Positions 1 through 7,321 of a DNA stretch of 10,352 bases are shown here, piece by piece. The position numbers and the translations under genes are program-made. The notes under the pieces are model-generated. The model was not told the origin of the DNA and did no database searches. It saw only the letters and a program-made list of their open reading frames with translations. The stretch comes from Methanobrevibacter sp. (GTDB taxonomy: Archaea; Methanobacteriota; Methanobacteria; Methanobacteriales; Methanobacteriaceae): assembly GCA_009777005.1 (NCBI GenBank), contig WRMT01000091.1:1-10352 (forward strand), in the 5' to 3' direction. Positions within the stretch are counted from its first letter, which is position 1. Each line of letters opens with the position of its first letter.

Positions 1-110
1 TAAGTTTTATTATTGAACTTGAAAAAAGATTTCTCGCATTATTTTTTAAACTATTCAAGTTAAAAGGCTCTGTCAAAAATGCTGGTGCTAGAACAATACT
101 GTTAAATTAA
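1..110 (+). CDS. 3' end of an unidentified gene, cut by the window edge
   Basis: The frame starting at base 3 is open from the window edge to TAA at 108-110, giving the last 35 residues of a protein whose start lies outside the window. The tail is hydrophobic and basic (it includes LEKRFLALFFKLFKLKG, then ends NAGARTILLN), like an amphipathic or membrane-associated helix. I do not recognise the family. It could equally be the end of a decayed gene or of a transposase, since its stop codon lies inside the left arm of an inverted repeat at 94-110 and another start-less fragment follows at 238-444. Codon use is AT-rich like the rest of the window. Confidence is low because only 36 codons are visible. 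Confidence 0.35.
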   Translation, partial: SFIIELEKRFLALFFKLFKLKGSVKNAGARTILLN

Positions 111-245
111 TAAAATGACTTACATTATCTTTACAAAAAAATTGAACAAAAAATAAAAAAAACTCAATAATTTATGAACAGTTTAGTTACAAATAATAAT
201 TTAATTGAACAAAAATAGTTTAATTAGCTTAGCTTAACAGCATTG
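94..245. repeat. Imperfect 17-bp inverted repeat bounding a ~150-bp AT-rich segment (MITE-like?)
   Basis: Bases 94-110 (CAATACTGTTAAATTAA) match the reverse complement of 229-245 (CAATGCTGTTAAGCTAA) at 14 of 17 positions, including a perfect CTGTTAA core. The enclosed segment is non-coding and AT-rich and contains two copies of TTGAACAAAAA. The left arm covers the stop of the upstream fragment and the right arm overlaps the beginning of the next open fragment. This is what a small non-autonomous element or an IS remnant would look like. No clear target-site duplication was found directly outside the arms. Confidence 0.35.
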
Positions 246-444
246 GGAATTAGTCCGTATTTTTGCTAGAGATAGAATAAAATATTTGAGTGATAATTAC
301 GATAAAGACATAATAGAAGATAACTTCATTGATTCAAATTATGTAGAAAAAAAAGAAGATTATTTTGACAATGACCTTAATAATAAGTTCCCTGATGATA
401 AAAAAAAGAAAAAAGGATTCTTGAGCAAAATTTTTAGAAAATGA
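238..444 (+). pseudogene. Start-less C-terminal gene fragment with charged tail
   Basis: A frame is open from just after a TAA at 235-237 to TGA at 442-444, about 68 residues, with no ATG or GTG near its beginning. It begins HWELVRIFARDRIKYLSDN, continues with an acidic, Asn-rich middle, and ends with a lysine run followed by GFLSKIFRK. Composition is protein-like rather than random: the charged linker and basic amphipathic terminus resemble the cytoplasmic tail of a larger protein. The most likely reading is the remaining 3' end of a gene whose front was lost, possibly when the element at 94-245 arrived. I do not recognise the family. It could be expressed only from a non-standard start, for example the in-frame TTG near 283. 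Confidence 0.4.
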
Positions 445-590
445 ATTTTTGTGTGAATTAATTATATTTTTCAAATAAATGTCCTCATCCTGATGATGAA
501 TTATAAATCTATGATTCTACAGTAATATAGTCCAACACTTAATTTTTGGCACTGAATTTTCTGTTTGTTATATATAAATTGAGTATTTTT

Positions 591-632
591 GTACCAATAA
601 TGTGGTACTGTACTATAATACAATTATTGTGG
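591..632. repeat. Two overlapping, mutually exclusive hairpins
   Basis: GTACCA at 591-596 pairs with TGGTAC at 603-608 around a 6-base loop. CAATAAT at 595-601 can instead pair with ATTATTG at 623-629. The segment also contains an imperfect direct repeat (CAATAATGTGG and CAATTATTGTGG). No adjacent gene depends obviously on it. Confidence 0.35.
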
Positions 633-751
633 ATAACCCACTTGAATTTGAAAAATATAGAATAAAAAAATAAAATAATACAAAAAAATATAAACGTATT
701 AAATAGGAAACCTCATTAATTAAAAAAATTATCACGACTGTGGGAGTGGGG

Positions 752-777
752 AAAAAAAGATTAAAAATTATAAAAAA
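752..777 (-). terminator. Oligo-T terminator of the small beta-grasp-like gene
   Basis: Read on the minus strand directly after the TAG at 783-781, the transcript passes a T6 tract and then a T7 tract (A runs at 772-777 and 752-758 on the + strand). Intrinsic termination at oligo-T without a required hairpin is typical of archaeal RNA polymerase. Confidence 0.45.
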
Positions 778-780
778 TAG

Positions 781-1248
781 CTAAAAAATACCTCCAGCTA
801 GCATAGTTAACCTTAAAAACATTATCTCAGAGTCGCTTTTAAGCTCGACTAAATCATCTATTTTTTCAATTTTTTCTCCGTCAAGAAAAACAAAATATAT
901 TCCATCTTCAAATGCTAAAATAGCTACACTAATAGCTTCATCTAAATCTACTTCTTTTTTATTTCTTACTTCATCAATAGCTATTTTACCCTCCTCAGCT
1001 TTATCTTCTATTTCTTCTGGAGATAAATAACTTAAAATATTATTCTTATTTTCTTCTCTGATTTTTTGATTTTTTAACCTATTTTGAAATTCATTAACTT
1101 CAATCTTCACAATTTCTTTGATTAAATCCTTTAATTTAATTTTAGAATCAGTAGCTATTGAGTCTATCGTTAAATCCTTTGTTATTACTGGCCTTTTTCT
1201 TCCAATTTGTTTTACTTGAATGGTTAAACTTGTCATTTTCTCCCTCAT
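781..1248 (-). CDS. Small ubiquitin/ThiS-MoaD-like (beta-grasp) candidate, partner of DUF4132 gene
   Basis: 155 residues, no signal peptide or membrane segment, so probably cytoplasmic. The N-terminus offers two short strands (LTIQVKQIG near 8-16; VITKDLTI near 21-28), then a helix (about 38-60). A charged helical insert follows (about 61-115, including LSPEEIEDKAEEGKIAIDE). The C-terminal part (FVFLDGEKIE at 119-128, then VELKSDSEIMFLRLTMLAGG at 134-153) has the strand, turn and final-strand pattern of ThiS/MoaD-type beta-grasp proteins, which end in Gly-Gly. Here the pair is 152-153, followed by Ile-Phe. The product is unnamed and the fold is inferred from pattern only. The first ATG (1248) has a weak AAGGA before it. 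The fifth residue, also Met (1236), has GAGGGAG just upstream and fits the first strand better, so the true start may be 1236. It lies same-strand downstream of the DUF4132 gene. Confidence 0.8.
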   Translation of the reverse strand: MREKMTSLTIQVKQIGRKRPVITKDLTIDSIATDSKIKLKDLIKEIVKIEVNEFQNRLKNQKIREENKNNILSYLSPEEIEDKAEEGKIAIDEVRNKKEVDLDEAISVAILAFEDGIYFVFLDGEKIEKIDDLVELKSDSEIMFLRLTMLAGGIF

Positions 1249-1350
1249 TTATCCTTGGTAAGTTATAGCTTATGAAAAATCATCTTATTTTTATTAAAAT
1301 TTTGATTATTTATTTTAAAAAATTTTTGATTTGATTAATTTAAATTCTAA

Positions 1351-1360
1351 CTTTTATATC
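1351..1360 (-). promoter_or_regulatory. Candidate TATA box for the small gene
   Basis: On the minus strand this reads GATATAAAAG, about 105 bases before the first ATG at 1248, which would leave a leader of roughly 80 bases. It implies the small gene can be transcribed independently of the DUF4132 gene. The surrounding DNA is so AT-rich that chance matches are common. Confidence 0.3.
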
Positions 1361-1437
1361 TTAATAAAATTATAATTATAATTTTAATTAATCTTTTTTG
1401 TAAAAATTAAGATTATATTATAAACAATATTAAAATT

Positions 1438-1489
1438 AAATATCTAAATATTATTAAAATAAATATCTAAATAATTAAATATGTAAATA
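1438..1489. repeat. Three copies of a 13-bp AT-rich motif between the paired genes
   Basis: AAATATCTAAATA occurs at 1438-1450 and 1461-1473, and AAATATGTAAATA at 1477-1489. They lie in the gap of about 300 bp (1249-1547) between the two minus-strand genes, which contains no reading frame of note. They may be binding sites or simply low-complexity expansion. Confidence 0.35.
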
Positions 1490-1533
1490 TAATTAAAATT
1501 TAAATTATATATTTTTTATTTATCCTTTTTCTT

Positions 1534-1545
1534 AAAAAAATCTTT
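1534..1545 (-). terminator. Oligo-T tract after the DUF4132 gene
   Basis: The minus-strand sequence just past the TAA at 1550-1548 runs into T7 (A run at 1534-1540), a plausible archaeal intrinsic terminator. If active, most transcripts would end before the small downstream gene. Confidence 0.35.
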
Positions 1546-1547
1546 AT

Positions 1548-4500
1548 TTATGTAGTGATCTGCTTTAAAATCTTTGGATCTTCGATTTTATCATCTTCAG
1601 CTAATAATAAAATTTTTGAAACTATTTCCGCTGTTTTAAAATCATCATCAGCAAATGGTAAAAATATCCGACCTCTATGTTGTGAATGAACTGGTAGGAT
1701 TGAAATATATCCTCCAGGTTGTTTGTGTACTACACCACTACCTAAATGGACAGAGTAAGAAGATAAAGTTCCATCAATCATAGCATGATTATCTTTTAAC
1801 TTTATATTATCAAGTGAAAGCAATCTTTTTGTTTCTTTAATAAGTGATTGTCGCATTTCAATTGTAGAATGACTTGCTTCTGGATCTACTCCTCCTGCAT
1901 GAGCTACACTTACTACTAAATCAAGATCCCTCATGGTTTCTGAAAAATCAATAGGATGTATTTTATCAAATGGAACATTTTTGTAATTTTTTGGATTTAT
2001 AAATTCAATTGTTTCAATAGTTGGAGACTCGACTTCAGCAGGTGAAAACCAATCAGCTAATGCATAAATTTTTGCCATGTATCCTTTCTTTTTAAATAAC
2101 TTCTTTAATCCTTCTTCATAATCAATAGTCCAAGACCTTGATTTAAAAAGAGCTAATGCGACTTTTGGTTGGATTTGATTTCCAGCATATCTTCTTGAGA
2201 TAGTTTTTTCTTCTTCCTCATCAGGAGTTAATAGATAAATTTCACGGAATATTTGTTTAAATGGTTGAATTAGCTGATTTTCAAATGCATATTGTTGATA
2301 ATTACTTAACAAACCATGCTTATATAAGTCTAAAGTATGAGCCACTTTTATTTTTGCATCTTTAGCTATTTTAATTTGTTTGCCTTCATAATCTTCAATA
2401 AGTCCATTTTTATAAAATCCAAAGTAGCTATTTCCATTATTGCTATCATTATCAATATTTTCAGTATTATCTGAATTATCACCGTTATTAGTACTATTTG
2501 CACTATCACTATCATCAATAGAATTTTCAACATAAAGCACTAATTTTTTAAGAAGAACACTTACAACTGGATGTTTCATTAGTTCTTCAAGTTCATTAGC
2601 TTTAAATGAATTAGTGTTGATCATAGTTTCTTCTAAACTTTCTTTAGTTCTTTTATTTTGATCAGCTAATTCTTTTTGTAAACTTTTAAGTTCTAAAACT
2701 TTTGGATCCTTTCTTAATTTAACAGGTATATTTTTTAGCTCTTTTCCATTCTTTATTGTTTTTATAGCTATTTTTCCTCCAGGAGAAATATCTAGTGAAA
2801 TTTCAGTTTTTTCAAATTTAAGAGGTTTAGCTCTTTTTAAAATATCTTCAGAGACTTTACCTTCCATAATCCATTTAAAACTTACAACATCACTGTAACC
2901 CGCAGTTCTTCCAAGATTGGCACTAGCTATTTCACTAGCTAATTTCTCACTTTCCTGTCTTTGAGCTCCAAATTGTTTTGATTCTTTTAAAAACTTTTGA
3001 ATAAATTTATATCTTCTTAAAATAGTTTCTTCATAATCCTCTTCAGGTATTTTTAAAAGACCTAATGCTCGTACATAGTCTTTATTTCTCTTATCCTCAA
3101 TTTTTTCTAAAATTTCTTTTTCAGTTAAATTCCCAATTAAAGTATCTGCAAATACTTGAGCTCTTCTATGACCTGAATTATCTGAGATGTATTTAGCTGC
3201 TTTATATAATGTGTTCCAATGTTCCTCTCCAATAGCTTCATAAACTTCATTAAACCAATCTACATCAACAGCTCCATCTTTAAACTCATCATTATCTATT
3301 TTAGAATATCTTCCAATTTCACTTACCTTTCTCTCATCTAAGTGAATGTTAGTATGGGCGTGAAGCCACCAAGAAGCACTTTCCATTCCCTCCCAGCCTA
3401 AAGTATAGTCAACATAGCTTAACCATTGTGGAGAATACATTCCAGCTTGAACAAGTCGTTCATTTGAGATTCCACTTTCTTCAAACCTTCTTTTAAAATC
3501 TTCCTTTGTATCATCTTTAGCTGGTTCAAGAATACGGATTATTTTACTAAAATTATCTCTTTTAGTTGTTGAGGAGGAATACCAACCATAGTGGGAATTT
3601 CTTACAAATGTTTCTTTATCTAAACCAATAAGAACCTTAAAAAATCTATCCACTCCTTCAATTTTTGAAATATATGAAATTAAATTCGAAACAGCACTTG
3701 AACTATCTCCTCTTTTAAGTTCAATTTCGAGTACTCTATCGATTACAGGACTAGCTAAATCTTTTAAAAATGGATATTTTTCTGTAAATATAAATTTTTG
3801 AGATGGATATGGCTTAGAAGTGATGACATTAAGGTTATCAGAAATAAAAAGTAAAAAGTAAATATCCTCTTTTGATATTATACCCTTCTTATATGCCTTA
3901 GCATATGTAGGTAAAGAAGGTAAATAGCTAGGATTTTTCTTATCAGCTATATCGTACCTCCACTTTTTAAGAGTCCATAGCTTTTCTAATTGTTCATTAT
4001 TCCACTTATCAATAAAACCAAGTTTGTTAGTCCATATGTCAAAGCTACTTATATCTTGCCAATATACATCATCTCCATATTCCCGTTCCATTGCTTCGTT
4101 CAATTTATCCTCTGGAATACTTCCAATAAAATTTTCATAAGAAGTTAAACATAGTTCTGCTCGTTTTTCATAAGGATACAAATTTTTAAACATATGAATT
4201 AAGAAAAATAATTGTGAAAAATAATTAAAATGCTTTTTATTAAATTCATAATCAAAATTACCAGGAATATGTTTTTTAATCAAATCACTAAGCCAAGAAG
4301 GAGTATGAGAAGGATTATCATAATAAGAATACTGATTAAATGTACATGTTATTAATTCAATGTCATAAGAGCTTAATTTACTATTTATAAACCAGTTGTC
4401 CCAGATGTCAAAAAGAACTACTTCTTTATAAGAATTTCTATCTTTTAAATAGCTTTGATTATACTTAGGACCCGTTAAGTAATTTCCAATAATATATGTG

Positions 4501-6746
4501 GAAGTAGATCCATCATAATTTTCAGATTTATATTCTACATCTTTATGTTTTTCAATAAGATTGTCTAATGATTTTAATTCATTGATAACTTCATCAATAG
4601 GGATTGAATAGCTATACCATTCTTCTTCATTATTATTTTTATTATTATTATTAAAATTTTTATTATTATTATTATTATTTTTGAAATTATTATTATATTT
4701 TTCATCTTTTTCATTGTTATTATTTATAATATCAATATTATCTGCTTGATAAGCTATTTTTGAAATATTATGAGTTTTCCAAAATGGCTCTTTAACTTTT
4801 GGTTTTATTCCTTTTTTTAGTTCTTCTGGATTATAAAGACCAAAACCATTAGCTAATGAATAAATATCATCATCAGATTCTAATGTTTTTATCAGAGCTT
4901 TTTCTTTAATGGTTAATCTTTTCCTTAGCTTAAATTCTTCTAATAGATTAGCTATTTTTTCATTAGAAATTCCAACTTTACTATCATTATTATCCTTTGT
5001 CTTTTTATTTTTATCTTTATTCTTATTTTTAAGTCTAATTAAAATATCTAAACCTGCTGTTCTCTCTTCTGAAGTTTTTGCTTCAAGTAACCTACAAGCT
5101 GAGGAGAAAAACTCCATGTCACTTTGGAGTGATAAAATTTCTAATACTCCTTTTCTAAGACTTGCTGATTTTCGTTTTAAAAGAATTTCTATGTTTTTTA
5201 CTTCACTTTCTTCTAATTTTTCAATATTTTTTATGGATTTCATAGCAATATCTTGAACCCAATTACTTCTATCAGCTAATGCTTCCATTACAAAACTTCT
5301 TTGTTTTTCATTCAAAGGTTTTTTAGATTTTTCTTCACCATCATATGACCATCTTTTCTCCCCCAAATAAGATGAAGAGAAGTTATACCTTTGATCTGCA
5401 CTCATAAATTTATAATATTCAAGTAAATCGTCATAATCATTAAATTCATCACTAATACTTAATATTTTAGCCATTACACTTTTTTGATCAATAACTAAAT
5501 TAAACCAAGAAAATACAACTCCTTTTTTTAGTTTCGAAGTTTTACCAATTCGTGAAAATAAGTTTAAAAGTAATTTTTTTAATTTTTTAGATTCTTTTTT
5601 AGCTATTTCATTATCATCAAAAGAATTAGGTATTTGAACAACTTTAGAGGCAAGATAAGCTATTTCTAGATTTTTTGACTCAATGGAATCCTGAATCTTT
5701 TCATTGAAATCAAGTTCTGTCTGTTCTAAAAAGTAAAGTACTAATATTTTTTGTGTATCTGACCCTTCAAGTAGCTTATCAATAAACCCATAAGTTTTCT
5801 CAATATCATTGACTCCACAAGCCCATAGAGCCATGTAAATTTCTAAATTATCCTTTAAATTAGCTATTCGCTCTATAGCTTCATTTTCCGCATTTAAAAG
5901 ATTTTCATCATTTAAATATTTTAATCCTAACTCCATAGCTCTTTTAACGGTGTTTTTACGAGGTTCTTCCCATCCTAATCCTGTCCACACATCAAAAGCT
6001 CTAACAACTGAACTAAATCTAGTTAAATCATTTTGAACTATGACTTCTATGATATATTTTAAATTATTCGGATGAGCTTCATCTAATACTTCAAGTATTG
6101 TTTGTCTAAGTCCTTCCTGTCTTTGAGCAGATAAAAGAAGACGAGAAATTGCCTTTCTTGACTCCTCCCTATCTAAAAGAAGGAGTGTTTTAATGATATT
6201 TGAATCTATTTTTCCCTCTTGTGACCTTCCATAAACAATATCCAACATTAGCTTGTAAATATCCTCTCTTCCAGATTCAATAACTACACAAAAAATAAAA
6301 CTTAATGAGTTATAATAATCATACATCCCATAAGAATATTTTACATAGTCAATCAGATCAAAATCATAGTTAAAATTACTATAAACTTGGTTTAACCACA
6401 GAATTTTTGCTTTAATAGGTATTCTCTTGTTATTTGAAGCTCTGAAAGACCTTCTTAAATATCCAGTTTGATACATGTAATTTTGTTTGAAAACCCAAGC
6501 TTTTCTTACTAACTCAGCATATTCACCACATAATTCTTTTAAAATATTAAAAGCCTGACCCTCCCACTGAAAATCAGCTCCCCACTCTTTAATTAACTTA
6601 TTATCATCAAAAACATAATCAAAAAGTTCTACTAAAACCATCATCTTTTCATCAGCAGAATCTTTGAAAGTTTTTTTCAATTCTTCTTTTTTAGCCCATA
6701 CATCATTTTCAAGCCGATGCTCATCTAAAAACTCTTGGATTTCCAT
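1548..6746 (-). CDS. Giant DUF4132 (MolR/YehI-like) protein
   Basis: 1732 residues, soluble, no signal peptide. The N-terminal two-thirds is helical with HEAT-like repeats, clearest around 476-571. Family-like motifs follow: GWEGMESASWWLHAHT near 1111-1130, RRAQVFADTLIG near 1195, and the DUF4132 hallmark QPFKQIFREIYLLTPDE near 1490-1510 with SRRYAG soon after. A conserved-looking C-terminal module (about 1590-1732) carries DLVVSVAHAGGVDPEASHS, HLGSGVVHKQPGG, FLPFADDD and a terminal DPKILKQI. Two low-complexity linkers interrupt it: Asn-rich (about 671-708) and Asn/Asp/Ser-rich (about 1406-1440), plus a Lys/Asn linker near 573-591. E. coli YehI is a shorter DUF4132 protein, and relatives occur beside MoxR-type ATPases and vWA proteins. 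No biochemical function is established to my knowledge; the old MolR name (molybdate regulation) should not be taken as function. The start is preceded by AGGGGA about 9 bases upstream. Confidence 0.88.
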   Translation of the reverse strand: MEIQEFLDEHRLENDVWAKKEELKKTFKDSADEKMMVLVELFDYVFDDNKLIKEWGADFQWEGQAFNILKELCGEYAELVRKAWVFKQNYMYQTGYLRRSFRASNNKRIPIKAKILWLNQVYSNFNYDFDLIDYVKYSYGMYDYYNSLSFIFCVVIESGREDIYKLMLDIVYGRSQEGKIDSNIIKTLLLLDREESRKAISRLLLSAQRQEGLRQTILEVLDEAHPNNLKYIIEVIVQNDLTRFSSVVRAFDVWTGLGWEEPRKNTVKRAMELGLKYLNDENLLNAENEAIERIANLKDNLEIYMALWACGVNDIEKTYGFIDKLLEGSDTQKILVLYFLEQTELDFNEKIQDSIESKNLEIAYLASKVVQIPNSFDDNEIAKKESKKLKKLLLNLFSRIGKTSKLKKGVVFSWFNLVIDQKSVMAKILSISDEFNDYDDLLEYYKFMSADQRYNFSSSYLGEKRWSYDGEEKSKKPLNEKQRSFVMEALADRSNWVQDIAMKSIKNIEKLEESEVKNIEILLKRKSASLRKGVLEILSLQSDMEFFSSACRLLEAKTSEERTAGLDILIRLKNKNKDKNKKTKDNNDSKVGISNEKIANLLEEFKLRKRLTIKEKALIKTLESDDDIYSLANGFGLYNPEELKKGIKPKVKEPFWKTHNISKIAYQADNIDIINNNNEKDEKYNNNFKNNNNNNKNFNNNNKNNNEEEWYSYSIPIDEVINELKSLDNLIEKHKDVEYKSENYDGSTSTYIIGNYLTGPKYNQSYLKDRNSYKEVVLFDIWDNWFINSKLSSYDIELITCTFNQYSYYDNPSHTPSWLSDLIKKHIPGNFDYEFNKKHFNYFSQLFFLIHMFKNLYPYEKRAELCLTSYENFIGSIPEDKLNEAMEREYGDDVYWQDISSFDIWTNKLGFIDKWNNEQLEKLWTLKKWRYDIADKKNPSYLPSLPTYAKAYKKGIISKEDIYFLLFISDNLNVITSKPYPSQKFIFTEKYPFLKDLASPVIDRVLEIELKRGDSSSAVSNLISYISKIEGVDRFFKVLIGLDKETFVRNSHYGWYSSSTTKRDNFSKIIRILEPAKDDTKEDFKRRFEESGISNERLVQAGMYSPQWLSYVDYTLGWEGMESASWWLHAHTNIHLDERKVSEIGRYSKIDNDEFKDGAVDVDWFNEVYEAIGEEHWNTLYKAAKYISDNSGHRRAQVFADTLIGNLTEKEILEKIEDKRNKDYVRALGLLKIPEEDYEETILRRYKFIQKFLKESKQFGAQRQESEKLASEIASANLGRTAGYSDVVSFKWIMEGKVSEDILKRAKPLKFEKTEISLDISPGGKIAIKTIKNGKELKNIPVKLRKDPKVLELKSLQKELADQNKRTKESLEETMINTNSFKANELEELMKHPVVSVLLKKLVLYVENSIDDSDSANSTNNGDNSDNTENIDNDSNNGNSYFGFYKNGLIEDYEGKQIKIAKDAKIKVAHTLDLYKHGLLSNYQQYAFENQLIQPFKQIFREIYLLTPDEEEEKTISRRYAGNQIQPKVALALFKSRSWTIDYEEGLKKLFKKKGYMAKIYALADWFSPAEVESPTIETIEFINPKNYKNVPFDKIHPIDFSETMRDLDLVVSVAHAGGVDPEASHSTIEMRQSLIKETKRLLSLDNIKLKDNHAMIDGTLSSYSVHLGSGVVHKQPGGYISILPVHSQHRGRIFLPFADDDFKTAEIVSKILLLAEDDKIEDPKILKQITT
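4627..4735 (-). repeat. AAT-codon expansion encoding a poly-Asn linker
   Basis: Runs of ATT on the + strand (AAT codons on the coding strand) encode residues of about 671-708 of the DUF4132 protein, almost entirely Asn broken by Lys, Phe, Glu and Asp. It separates the HEAT-like N-terminal half from the rest. Near-pure codon repetition suggests replication slippage and probable length variation between strains. Confidence 0.8.
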
Positions 6747-6792
6747 GATAATTATCCCCTAACTTTTTTATAATCATTTGAAAAATTTTATT

Positions 6793-6827
6793 ATTTTACA
6801 AAATTAAAATAATTTTACAAAATTAAA
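6793..6827 (-). promoter_or_regulatory. Two identical 16-bp near-palindromic repeats, candidate operator
   Basis: ATTTTACAAAATTAAA occurs exactly at 6793-6808 and 6812-6827, a period of 19 bp. Each copy contains the dyad ATTTT-AC-AAAAT. They sit between the TATA box at 6840-6850 and the ATG at 6746, around the expected transcription start, where a bound repressor would block initiation. The period is near two helical turns, so both dyads would face roughly the same side of the DNA. Confidence 0.45.
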
Positions 6828-6839
6828 TCTCAATAAATC

Positions 6840-6850
6840 ATATATAAAAA
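6840..6850 (-). promoter_or_regulatory. TATA box of the DUF4132 gene
   Basis: On the minus strand this reads TTTTTATATAT, close to the archaeal TATA consensus. It lies 94 bases before the start codon and predicts transcription starting near 6815 with a leader of about 70 bases. Confidence 0.5.
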
Positions 6851-7076
6851 GAATATGTAATTAATTTGTATTAAATTTTAAAAAATAAGAAGAGTCAAAT
6901 TCAAAAAATCGCATGAAAAACGTGTACATAACTTTGATGGAAAAAGTAATACTCGAAAATTTAAAACAAATAAATAGCTAGTTACAGTTCAATTCAAAAA
7001 AAAAAAAAAAACATTAATCATTCAATAAATAATAAATAATAAATAATAAATAATAAATAATATTATCTATAATTTT
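6851..7076. other. Gene-free stretch with homopolymer and microsatellite
   Basis: No supported gene. It holds a run of 16 A residues at 6996-7011 and the heptamer array listed separately. Short frames such as 6913-6981 (22 codons from an ATG) and an overlapping basic frame ending GKSNTRKFKTNK are too short to call. Confidence 0.55.
7024..7062. repeat. Tandem AATAAAT heptamer array
   Basis: Five perfect AATAAAT units (7024-7058) plus a partial sixth (AATA). It is a microsatellite downstream of the decayed minus-strand fragment, and slippage-prone. Confidence 0.85.
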
Positions 7077-7215
7077 TTAATAATCCCCATATTCCTTTTC
7101 AAATAGTTTTAAATAATAGGAGATACGCAATTTTAATTGACTATGCTCTATTTTAGTCAAGTTCGCCAAAAAACTATTTGGTTTTTTAATCAAATGTTTT
7201 TGTGTTGTGATTCTC

Positions 7216-7253
7216 AAAAGACCTTTTTTATGGTTATATAATAATGGTCTTTT
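7216..7253. repeat. 8-bp inverted repeat AAAAGACC / GGTCTTTT
   Basis: AAAAGACC at 7216-7223 is mirrored by GGTCTTTT at 7246-7253 with 22 bases between. It lies inside the decayed fragment and spans its frameshift site, so it may be a break or insertion scar. On the + strand it would end in a T run like a terminator, but no + strand gene precedes it. Confidence 0.4.
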
Positions 7254-7281
7254 TTACTGCTAAAGTCTGTATTCATGGATT

Positions 7282-7321
7282 AAGTACTTATTCTAGAGAA
7301 GTACTTTGCAGACAAGCAGAC
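7282..7321. repeat. Palindrome AAGTACTT-TCTAGA-AAGTACTT followed by GCAGAC direct repeat
   Basis: The 8-bp palindrome AAGTACTT occurs at 7282-7289 and 7299-7306 around a central TCTAGA (7292-7297), making a nearly perfect 25-bp dyad. Immediately after, GCAGAC is repeated at 7308-7313 and 7316-7321. It could be the end of a former mobile element or a protein-binding site. It falls within the decayed minus-strand fragment. Confidence 0.45.

Larger units (their letters stand above)
445..780. other. Gene-free AT-rich stretch
   Basis: No credible reading frame is present on either strand. It holds competing hairpins at 591-632, a short GC-rich patch near 733-751 (CGACTGTGGGAGTGGGG) that stands out against the AT-rich background, and the oligo-T terminator of the small minus-strand gene at its right end. 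A weak C/D-box-like pattern at 493-555 was not convincing. Confidence 0.6.

Noticed and set aside
493..555. C/D box small RNA (ATGATGA to CTGA)
   Set aside because: The C and D boxes are 52 bases apart and no acceptable D' and C' boxes lie between them.
4909..5256. 115-codon + strand reading frame opposite the DUF4132 gene
   Set aside because: It lies entirely antisense to a clearly coding helical region. Its Leu/Ser/Phe-rich composition is what the complement of Lys/Glu-rich codons gives.
6913..6981. 22-codon frame from an ATG and an overlapping basic frame
   Set aside because: Too short and unsupported by a ribosome site; two overlapping frames are equally plausible.
7138..7243. Hydrophobic + strand frame opposite the decayed minus-strand fragment
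   Set aside because: It lacks a ribosome site, is antisense to a more protein-like frame, and is short.
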